Shown: in pieces, positions 1 through 5,175 of the stretch
Numbering within the stretch: the first letter of the stretch is position 1
How the letters are laid out: every line of letters starts with the position of its first letter
Assembly: GCA_023427355.1 (NCBI GenBank)
Contig: JAEZBK010000170.1
Location: 1-5,753, forward strand
Direction of reading: 5' to 3'
Length of the DNA stretch: 5,753 bases
Origin: Pseudomonadota bacterium
Lineage (GTDB): Bacteria; Pseudomonadota; Alphaproteobacteria; Micropepsales; Micropepsaceae
The notes under the pieces: model-generated
What the model was told of the DNA's origin: nothing
Database searches by the model: none
Seen by the model: only the letters and a program-made list of their open reading frames with translations
Program-made: the position numbers and the translations under genes

Positions 1-642
1 GAACCAACGCAGCGTCAGAAGGCCCGCATGCTCCGTGAAGTTGCCAACGCGCATCGGCGAGAAGGCGGCATAGGCCGACGGCGCCAGATTGTCGTTCAGG
101 ACCGAGCGATAGCGATACTCAAGGCCCAGATCCACATCCGGGGCAACGTGCCAGGTCAGGCCGGCGATGCCCTGATAGGCGAAGCTCAGCTCCGACGAGC
201 GCACGAAGTCATAGGTGGTGCCGCCGGTCACGGTGGTGCTGCGCAGATAGGCGTTGCCCATACCCAGGCCGCCACCGATCGAGAAGCTCAGCTGGTCAGC
301 CAGGGGGATGTCCCACACGGCGTTCACCAGGGTGGTCTTGACCTGCGAATAGCCGCCGGTGAAGCCGTTCGCCACGGCGACATCGCGCCAGGAGTAGCCG
401 GTTTCCACTTCGAGGCGGAACATGTTGTCGAACTTGTAGCCGATAGCGACGATGCCGAGGCCGCCCGTGTCGGTCTGAACCTTGCCGGCAATGGCGGGGT
501 TCACGGTCGAGCGCACGGAGACGCCCGTCTGGTCAGCGATACCGCCGCCAAGACCCAGATACCAGCCTTCTCCAGCCATGGCAGGGGAGGCGGCAAGGGC
601 CGAGATGGCCACGCCCGCCAAGGCGATCAAACGAAGTTTCAT
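1..642 (-). CDS. OmpA-like outer-membrane beta-barrel protein, partial at the window edge
   Basis: Reading down from ATG at 642-640 gives 214 codons with no stop before the window edge. The N-terminus is a classical signal peptide: MKLR, a hydrophobic core, then SPAMA, with likely signal peptidase I cleavage after residue 23 just before GEGWY. The mature part alternates short amphipathic strands with Gly/Asn/Asp turns: GWYLGLGGG, GIVAIGYKF, FRLEVETGYSW, LSFSIGGGLGMG, FAYQGIAGLTWHV, DLGLEYRY. It ends in HAGLLTLRWF at residues 205-214, which looks like a last barrel strand with its terminal aromatic residue. This is the pattern of the small eight-stranded OmpA/OmpX-type barrels common in alphaproteobacterial outer membranes. 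The barrel appears complete at the edge. A stop may follow at once, or a periplasmic OmpA peptidoglycan-binding domain may lie beyond. Specific function unknown: structural or adhesin-like porin is inferred from the fold. It is transcribed divergently from tesB. Confidence 0.85.
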   Translation of the reverse strand, partial: MKLRLIALAGVAISALAASPAMAGEGWYLGLGGGIADQTGVSVRSTVNPAIAGKVQTDTGGLGIVAIGYKFDNMFRLEVETGYSWRDVAVANGFTGGYSQVKTTLVNAVWDIPLADQLSFSIGGGLGMGNAYLRSTTVTGGTTYDFVRSSELSFAYQGIAGLTWHVAPDVDLGLEYRYRSVLNDNLAPSAYAAFSPMRVGNFTEHAGLLTLRWF

Positions 643-648
643 TGTCTA

Positions 649-654
649 CCCTCT
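649..654 (-). promoter_or_regulatory. Ribosome binding site of the OmpA-like gene
   Basis: On the minus strand the sequence AGAGGG lies six bases before the ATG at 642. This is a good Shine-Dalgarno match at normal spacing. It fixes the start that also gives the complete signal peptide. Confidence 0.75.
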
Positions 655-783
655 TAAAAAATCGACAGCAGGAAAGGCCCCCGCCATGCCGAAGCTCAAT
701 GTAGCGCTTATAACGGCGAAGCCGCAGAAAGTCTCCATCGCATATGCTGCTTTGCGATAGTGCGCGCGAACATTCCAGGCCTT

Positions 784-917
784 TATACAGGCAATGTGAC
801 CAACTGGACACATAAGCCGCCCAATAAGCGTCCCGAATTACCTTTTCCACCGCAAAGTTGACCTTGCGGAATATTTCCAGCGAAAACATCGTGATAATAC
901 AGTTGGTTGCCTGTATA
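784..917. repeat. Split inverted repeat enclosing about 93 bp
   Basis: TATACAGGCAA at 784-794 is the exact reverse complement of TTGCCTGTATA at 907-917. Just inside, ACCAACTG at 799-806 is the exact reverse complement of CAGTTGGT at 900-907. The right arm is therefore 18 bp. The left arm contains the same 18 bases in the same order, interrupted by five extra bases. Both outer ends begin with TA, as a TA target duplication would leave (784-785 and 916-917). The repeat is clear in the sequence, but its nature is not: a MITE-like miniature element, an invertible segment or a wide operator dyad are all possible. No transposase or recombinase gene is in the window. Confidence 0.7.
850..869. repeat. 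Short dyad inside the inverted-repeat segment
   Basis: CCGCAA (850-855) pairs with TTGCGG (864-869) around an 8-base centre, AGTTGACC. Two inner bases on each side can also pair after one mismatch. There is no T-run on either side, so it is not a terminator. It could be an operator-like dyad for a dimeric regulator of either divergent gene, or chance. Confidence 0.4.
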
Positions 918-955
918 TGCTCGCCGCCAGACCCGGCTTATGCTCTAACAAACCC

Positions 956-1780
956 ATGACCGGGGCCGTCGCCGACCTGATTCGCCTGCTCGACCTGGAA
1001 AAGATCGAGGAGAATATCTTCCGGGGTCTCAATCCCGGCGATGGCGCCCAGCGCGTCTTTGGCGGCCAGGTTCTGGCCCAGGCGCTGGTGGCGGCGGTGC
1101 GCACCGCGCCCCCGGACCGGACCTGCCACTCCCTTCATGCCTATTTCCTGCGGGCGGGCGATCCGTCCATTCCCATTCTTTATGAAGTGGACCGATCCCG
1201 CGATGGCGGCAGCTTCTCGGTCCGCCGGGTGGTGGCCATCCAGCATGGCGCGCAGATCTTCGTCCTGGCGGCGTCCTTCCAGAAGCCGGAAGACGGGTTT
1301 GCCCATCAGGCGGTGATGCCCGATGTGCCGCCGCCCGAAGACCTGCCGCCATCCAAGATAGATGCCCGGCTGGCCGCGGCATGGCGCGCGCGGCCTTTTG
1401 AATTCCGCCCGGTGTTTCCCCGCGAGCTGAGCGACCGTCCGGCGCGTGCCCCGCTGGATCATATCTGGTTCAAGGTGCCTGCGTCGCTGGACGGCGCAGC
1501 GGTGCTGCACCAGTCCTTCCTGGCCTATGCGTCCGACATGGCGTTGATCGACACGATGCTCCTGCCGCACGGCAAGGGCCTGTTCTCGGATGTGCAGGTG
1601 GCGAGCCTGGACCATGCCATGTGGTTTCACCGGCCGTTTCGCGCCGATGAATGGATGCTCTACAGCCTCGACAGTCCCGCCGCCCATGGCGGGCGCGGTT
1701 TCGCACGCGGCATGATCTTCGCGCGCGACGGGACGCTGGTGGCGTCGGTCGCGCAGGAAGGGCTTATCAGGCCGAGGTAA
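956..1780 (+). CDS. tesB: Acyl-CoA thioesterase II (TesB)
   Basis: This is a complete 274-residue protein of the TesB family, cytosolic double-hotdog enzymes that hydrolyse acyl-CoA to free fatty acid and CoA. Alignment from memory with E. coli TesB is strong along the whole length: LLDLEKIEENIFRG at the start, RVFGGQVLAQAL (33-44), HSLHAYFLRAGDP (58-70), GGSFSVRRVVAIQ (84-96), LAYASD (189-194), ASLDHAMWFHRPF (216-228), VAQEGLIR (265-272). The catalytic set is present as Asp194, Ser217 (Thr in E. coli, a common Ser/Thr swap) and Gln267. The start at 956 places LEK at residues 14-16, exactly as in E. coli. An in-frame ATG at 917 would add 13 residues without homology and overlap the inverted repeat. 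No clear Shine-Dalgarno precedes either start. The gene stands alone, divergent from the OmpA-like gene and convergent with the TadE-like pair. Confidence 0.95.
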   Translation: MTGAVADLIRLLDLEKIEENIFRGLNPGDGAQRVFGGQVLAQALVAAVRTAPPDRTCHSLHAYFLRAGDPSIPILYEVDRSRDGGSFSVRRVVAIQHGAQIFVLAASFQKPEDGFAHQAVMPDVPPPEDLPPSKIDARLAAAWRARPFEFRPVFPRELSDRPARAPLDHIWFKVPASLDGAAVLHQSFLAYASDMALIDTMLLPHGKGLFSDVQVASLDHAMWFHRPFRADEWMLYSLDSPAAHGGRGFARGMIFARDGTLVASVAQEGLIRPR

Positions 1781-1786
1781 GCGCGA

Positions 1787-1810
1787 GCGCCGCAGCGTCC
1801 GCCGCGGCGC
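1787..1810 (+). terminator. GC-rich hairpin just after tesB
   Basis: GCGCCGC (1787-1793) pairs with GCGGCGC (1804-1810) across a 10-base loop, starting seven bases past the tesB stop. A weaker hairpin, CCCTC/GAGGG (1813-1817 with 1826-1830), follows. Neither has a T-run, so this is not a classical intrinsic terminator. It may slow polymerase or protect the 3' end, or simply reflect GC-rich sequence. Confidence 0.3.
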
Positions 1811-1838
1811 GACCCTCCGCCAGGCGAGGGATGGGTTC

Positions 1839-1864
1839 AAACAACCACCACGCTTAAGTGGTGG
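1839..1864 (-). terminator. Intrinsic terminator of the TadE-like operon
   Basis: On the minus strand CCACCAC (1864-1858) pairs perfectly with GTGGTGG (1851-1845) around the loop TTAAGC, and is followed directly by TTGTTT (1844-1839). A 7-bp GC-rich stem with a mostly-T tail fits Rho-independent termination of the leftward transcript. The TAA stop of the last gene sits inside the loop. In the plus direction no T-run follows, so it is probably one-way. Confidence 0.55.
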
Positions 1865-2453
1865 GACAAACCGGCTTGGGAATCTGCGCGACGCGGCGGG
1901 GCTTGGTGTAGAAACTGTCGCGCATCACGAGGCCGCCGGTGATCACCTGGGTGGTGGGCGAAACGTAATAATAGGCCACTTCCGTCATCAGCACGCTGCC
2001 GCCATCGGACAGCAGCGGCTGGCTGAAGCTGACCGTGCTGCCTTCGGCGCGGTTGGCGGGCGTCAGGCTGCCCGAACCCGGCTGGCTGCAGGTCCAGGCG
2101 ACGCGGCCCACCGTGGTGCTCTTGGTCGCGGTGTCGAAGATCACGCTGGTGATGCGGATGGTGGGCTTGGCCGAGGAGAGCTGCGGGTAATAGGGATAGA
2201 GAATGGTGTTGGCGGCATAATAGACGTTGCTGAGATCGGTGGGGCTCGGTGCGCTGGACTGGGCCACCAGGTCGCTGACGGTGCTGGCCACCTGGCAGAT
2301 GGACGAGCGCGCGCCCACGGCCAGGGACAATTCGCCCATGCCGAACAGCATGGCGATCAGGACCGGCAGGATCAGCGCAAATTCCACCGCCGCCAGGCCG
2401 CGGTCGCTGCGGCGGAAGCGTCGCAGAAGACGCAGGCGTGCGCGCCTCAGCAT
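1854..2453 (-). CDS. TadE-like pseudopilin (Tad/Flp pilus assembly), second of a pair
   Basis: This is a 199-residue protein with the TadE/TadG-like N-terminus. A very basic leader of 18 residues (many Arg) is followed by GLAAVEFALILPVLIAMLFG at 19-38, then a periplasmic-facing domain. Gly19 followed five residues later by Glu24 and Phe25 matches the prepilin-type site that TadV/CpaA-type peptidases process in TadE and TadF. The family supplies minor pseudopilins for assembly of the Flp pilus at the inner membrane. The rest is poorly conserved, with Cys at 53, 122 and 196 and Tyr-rich stretches (YYAANTILYPYYP, VAYYYV). Its ATG overlaps the upstream gene's TGA in the string ATGCTGA, with only a weak ribosome site, so translational coupling is likely. 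It could fill the TadF position, but I cannot separate TadE from TadF with confidence. Confidence 0.85.
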   Translation of the reverse strand: MLRRARLRLLRRFRRSDRGLAAVEFALILPVLIAMLFGMGELSLAVGARSSICQVASTVSDLVAQSSAPSPTDLSNVYYAANTILYPYYPQLSSAKPTIRITSVIFDTATKSTTVGRVAWTCSQPGSGSLTPANRAEGSTVSFSQPLLSDGGSVLMTEVAYYYVSPTTQVITGGLVMRDSFYTKPRRVAQIPKPVCPTT

Positions 2454-3013
2454 CCCGACACCGCCGAGGTATAGGGTTCGTTGCGGAAAGCCGCCGCCGC
2501 CGTCAGGTAGTTGAAGCTCTTGCCGGCATTGCTGGCGAGCAGGGGGCCGACGAGCGGCGTGATGATGGTGTATTTGTAGAAGGCCCGCACCACCACCACA
2601 TTGCAGGGCTGGCCGACATTATAGTTGTTCTGGTTGGGCTTGAGGTTGCCGTTGCTGTCGGTGGGCGAACCCAGGCCGCCGGCCGCAAAGCCCGACGGAT
2701 AGGCCTGCACATCCACCGTGAGGTTGCCGCAGTTCAGCAGCACCGAGATGCCGTTGCAGATGCGCTGCTTGAAGGCGCTCTGGTTCATGCCGCCGGTCTG
2801 GGCCTGGCCGGTGCGGATCAGGCGCGCGGCGTCCTGGGTCGCGTTGGACAGGGCGGCCTTGCCGAAGAACATGATGCCGCCTTCCATGATGCCGAAGAAG
2901 AAGATGAAGAAGACCGGCGCGATGAAGGCGAATTCGATCGCCGCCGAGCCGCTTTTGGAGCGGCGCAACCTGCGGATGACGGTGCTGAAGCGCGGCATGG
3001 TCACGGGCGGCAT
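2447..3013 (-). CDS. TadE-like pseudopilin (Tad/Flp pilus assembly), first of a pair
   Basis: This 188-residue protein is the more typical TadE of the two. A basic leader (RRLRRSK) is followed by GSAAIEFAFIAPVFFIFFFG at 22-41, with processing Gly22 and Glu27 at +5, then ATQDAARLIRTGQAQ at 58-72, a characteristic segment after the TadE hydrophobic helix. Cys lie at 86, 95, 137 and 188, the last being the C-terminal residue. The role by family is minor pseudopilin of the Tad pilus, anchored in the inner membrane. The start is uncertain. Coordinates give the longest ATG form, but the only Shine-Dalgarno-like AAGGA abuts that ATG. It sits nine bases before an in-frame GTG at 3004, which may be the real start, and 15 before an ATG at 2998. 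It is the first gene of a leftward operon and divergent from tadG. Confidence 0.87.
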   Translation of the reverse strand: MPPVTMPRFSTVIRRLRRSKSGSAAIEFAFIAPVFFIFFFGIMEGGIMFFGKAALSNATQDAARLIRTGQAQTGGMNQSAFKQRICNGISVLLNCGNLTVDVQAYPSGFAAGGLGSPTDSNGNLKPNQNNYNVGQPCNVVVVRAFYKYTIITPLVGPLLASNAGKSFNYLTAAAAFRNEPYTSAVSGC

Positions 3014-3201
3014 TCCTTGGGGCCCAGCTTGCCTTGGGGAGGTTCAAGGAATTCTTAAATCGGCCATGGCGCGCGCCCCTGAAGGATCTGCCAGCGCCGC
3101 CGCGCGCTTTAACCGTCTGCTAACCATAGGCCGCAATAGCAACCCGATCTTCATATCTGCCGCCCCATATAGGCAGGGCGAAACCCATAATCGGGCGTTG
3201 T
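3014..3201. promoter_or_regulatory. Divergent control region of the TadE-like operon and tadG
   Basis: This 188-bp gap separates two divergent pilus transcription units and should carry both promoters. Its clearest signal is the CtrA-like site listed separately. No good sigma-70 -35/-10 pair was found in either direction. AT-rich patches that could serve as -10 regions are near 3151-3156 and 3166-3171 (plus) and near 3055-3060 (minus). No gene is seen in it. Confidence 0.55.
3109..3124 (+). promoter_or_regulatory. CtrA-like binding site
   Basis: The sequence reads TTAA, seven bases, CTAAC, against the CtrA consensus TTAA-N7-TTAAC, a single mismatch. Seen another way, it is a direct repeat of YTAACC with 11-bp spacing, about one helical turn, as the response regulator CtrA binds. 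It lies 77 bp before the tadG start and about 95 bp before the longest TadE start. CtrA control of Flp pilin expression is established in Caulobacter. Its role here is inferred from motif and position only. Confidence 0.45.
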
Positions 3202-5175
3202 GTGTTGACCCCTGGCTTCCTGTTCCGTTCGTTGCTGCGCCGCTTCGCGTCCGACCGGCGCGCCAATGTCGCGATGATGTTCGGCCTGTCGCTGGTGCCG
3301 ATCCTGATCGCCACCGGCGCGGGCATCGATTTCGCGCGCGGCGTGATGGTGCACCAGCGCATGACGCAGGCGCTCGACGCTGCCGCGCTGGCGGTCGGCA
3401 ATGCCACCTCCAAGCCCAGCGCCTGTTCGTCCAGCGGCAATGCTGCGGCCAAGAAATCCTGCGAGGCGTTGCAGAAGACGGCGCAGGAATATTTCAACCA
3501 GAATTACGACAGCAGCCAGAACGACAAATATGGCACGCCCAAGCCGGTGGAAATCGATATTGCGGGCCAGTCGGTCACGCTGTCTTCCAGCCTGCCGCTG
3601 AAGCTGACGCTGCTGGGCATCAAGGTGGATGCGCTCAACATCGCATCGCCCACCGTCACCGCCAGCTCCACCGTGGTGTGGGGCCAGACAAAGCTGTGGG
3701 TTTCGCTGGTGCTGGACAATTCCGGTTCGATGGCCAATGGCGACGCCAGCGGCAGCAAGATGGCGGCGCTGAAGGATGCCATCAATAACGACACATACGG
3801 CCTTCTGAAGACGTTGCAGAACGCCGCCGCCAGCGCCGGGGACGTGCGCGTCGGCGTCGTGCCCTTCACCCGATCGGTGAACATGGGCTACTCCGCCTTC
3901 CGCAACAGCAATTTCATTGACTGGGGCGAGTGGGAAGCCCCGCCGGCCAACGCCGGCACCATCAGCGGCAATGTCGGGCCTGGCAGCAACTGCCCCTGGG
4001 CCACCAACACGCATGGCTATCGCTGCACGGCCAACAGTTCCAACAACGCCGGCAATGTCAGCACCATTCCAGCCAGCGGCCTGATCTGCCCGGGCATAGA
4101 CAATGGTGACTACAATGCCGATCACCAGGCGCGCTACTACAATGGCTGCTTCAACAGCGTGCCCACCCGCACCCTGATCACCACCACGGACGTCTCGACG
4201 CCGACCACGGTGCGCCAGAACTGCACCCAGACCAACGCCAACAACAACGGCCCGACCACCTGCACCCAGGCCTCGTCCAGCACCGGGTCGTCCAGCACCA
4301 ACACCTCGACCTCGACCGTCAATGGCTATAGCGGCGACAGCACCAACACCAGCAGCAGTTCCTCCAGCACCACCAGCGATGGCACCAAGACCTGCACGGG
4401 CAGCGGCACCAACCGTCGCTGCACCTGGGTGCGCACCATCGTGACCACCCAGGTCAACACCACCGTGGTCCGCACGGCCGCCGCGCCCTACACCCACGCC
4501 TGGATCGTCAACAGCCGCGACACCTGGGGCGGCTGCGTGATGGACCGTCAGCGCAAGAACAAGCAGACCCAGGTCAATGGCGGTACCGGCTGGCGCACAC
4601 CCTCAGCCTATGACTATGACTCCAGCAACACCCAGCCCAGCAACACCGCCGCCAATGACGACACCCAGTTCCCGGCGGAAAATCCCTCCTCCTGCCTGTC
4701 GGCAACTGTGCAGGGCCTCAGCACCGACTGGTCCACGCTGAAGACCCAGATCGCCAACATGGCCTCCAGTGGCGCCACCAACCAGACGATCGGCGTGTCG
4801 CATGGTTTCCAGATGCTGACCACGGGTGCGCCCTATGGCACCGGCACGCTGCCGGACGGCACGACCAAGGTGATGATCCTGTTCTCTGACGGCCTGAACA
4901 CCCAGAATCGCTGGTGGGGCAATGGCTCGTCCGAAGGCACCACCGAGACCGGCTATATTGATGCGCGCATGAAGGCGACCTGCACTGCCGCAAAGAGCGC
5001 GGGCATCGTCATCTATGCGATCTATGTGCATATCGGCACCAACGGCAGTTCGGCCGCGCTGCAAGACTGCGCCTCCGGCGCGGACAAATATTACGACCTG
5101 ACATCGGGCGCGCAGATCAAGGAAGCCTTCAAGGACATCGCCCAGAAGATCACCAACCTGCGGGTGAGCCAGTGA
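3202..5175 (+). CDS. tadG: TadG-like pilus assembly protein with von Willebrand A domain
   Basis: This is a 657-residue protein. Residues 14-45 form the TadG-type N-terminus: basic RRFASDRRANVAMMFGL, then a membrane helix, then GIDFARGVMVHQRMTQALDAAALAVG (41-66), a hallmark of the family. A vWA fold begins near 164 with VSLVLDNSGSM, where Asp172, Ser174 and Ser176 form the metal-binding DxSxS motif. It resumes near 495 with NQTIGVSHG (Thr529 is the likely MIDAS threonine) and VMILFSDGLN (Asp563), and ends in IKEAFKDIAQKITNLRVSQ. Between them, roughly 235-490, is a large Cys-containing insert with a Ser/Thr/Asn-rich core at 357-393. By family it is an inner-membrane protein with a periplasmic domain acting in Tad pilus assembly or adhesion. 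The GTG start lacks a Shine-Dalgarno. It is kept because it precedes the basic leader and the next in-frame ATG (codon 25) would cut the helix. The symbol reflects family resemblance, not proven orthology. Confidence 0.88.
   Translation: MLTPGFLFRSLLRRFASDRRANVAMMFGLSLVPILIATGAGIDFARGVMVHQRMTQALDAAALAVGNATSKPSACSSSGNAAAKKSCEALQKTAQEYFNQNYDSSQNDKYGTPKPVEIDIAGQSVTLSSSLPLKLTLLGIKVDALNIASPTVTASSTVVWGQTKLWVSLVLDNSGSMANGDASGSKMAALKDAINNDTYGLLKTLQNAAASAGDVRVGVVPFTRSVNMGYSAFRNSNFIDWGEWEAPPANAGTISGNVGPGSNCPWATNTHGYRCTANSSNNAGNVSTIPASGLICPGIDNGDYNADHQARYYNGCFNSVPTRTLITTTDVSTPTTVRQNCTQTNANNNGPTTCTQASSSTGSSSTNTSTSTVNGYSGDSTNTSSSSSSTTSDGTKTCTGSGTNRRCTWVRTIVTTQVNTTVVRTAAAPYTHAWIVNSRDTWGGCVMDRQRKNKQTQVNGGTGWRTPSAYDYDSSNTQPSNTAANDDTQFPAENPSSCLSATVQGLSTDWSTLKTQIANMASSGATNQTIGVSHGFQMLTTGAPYGTGTLPDGTTKVMILFSDGLNTQNRWWGNGSSEGTTETGYIDARMKATCTAAKSAGIVIYAIYVHIGTNGSSAALQDCASGADKYYDLTSGAQIKEAFKDIAQKITNLRVSQ
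4270..4380 (+). repeat. Low-complexity Ser/Thr/Asn-coding tract in tadG
   Basis: This tract encodes residues 357-393 and is built almost only from Ser, Thr, Asn and Gly codons (AGC, TCC, ACC, AAC). A 13-bp direct repeat, CAGCACCAACACC, occurs at 4293-4305 and again at 4338-4350, exactly 45 bases or 15 codons apart. In-frame spacing means slippage or recombination here would change length without breaking the gene. The protein segment is probably a flexible, exposed linker inside the vWA domain. Confidence 0.7.

Larger units (their letters stand above)
643..955. other. Divergent intergenic region between the OmpA-like gene and tesB
   Basis: This 313-bp stretch has no convincing gene: the reading frames crossing it lack family resemblance or ribosome sites. 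It is visibly more AT-rich than its flanks and must hold the promoters of both divergent genes. I could not find a convincing -35/-10 pair. The best isolated candidates are TATAAA on the minus strand at 787-782 and GATAAT on the plus strand at 893-898, and neither has a good partner hexamer. The region holds a split inverted repeat (784-806 with 900-917), a small dyad (850-869) and four copies of ATAAGC/GCTTAT (706-711, 812-817, 824-829, 936-941). Confidence 0.6.

Noticed and set aside
28..657. A 209-codon plus-strand frame opposite the OmpA-like gene
   Set aside because: The minus strand encodes a convincing signal peptide and barrel strands with a good ribosome site. The plus frame is a His/Gly/Ala-rich shadow.
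858..898. TTGACC (858-863) and GATAAT (893-898) as a tesB promoter
   Set aside because: The hexamers are separated by 29 bases, far more than the usual 16-18, and TTGACC sits inside the small dyad at 850-869.
938..1840. A 300-codon open frame on the minus strand opposite tesB
   Set aside because: It is antisense to a complete TesB with catalytic residues in place. Its product is Arg/His-rich without family resemblance.
2718..3788. A 356-codon plus-strand frame crossing the TadE gene, the divergent control region and the start of tadG
   Set aside because: It overlaps two supported genes in other frames and has no domain or ribosome site. Its composition changes abruptly across the region, as expected of a chance frame.
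4293..4350. Repeats in tadG as a CRISPR-like or tandem array
   Set aside because: There are only two 13-bp copies within coding low-complexity sequence, so there are no regular repeat-spacer units.
3151..4497. A 448-codon open frame on the minus strand opposite tadG
   Set aside because: It is very rich in Gly, Ala, Val and Arg with no recognisable domain, and lies wholly antisense to a gene with clear TadG and vWA motifs. It is a high-GC shadow frame.
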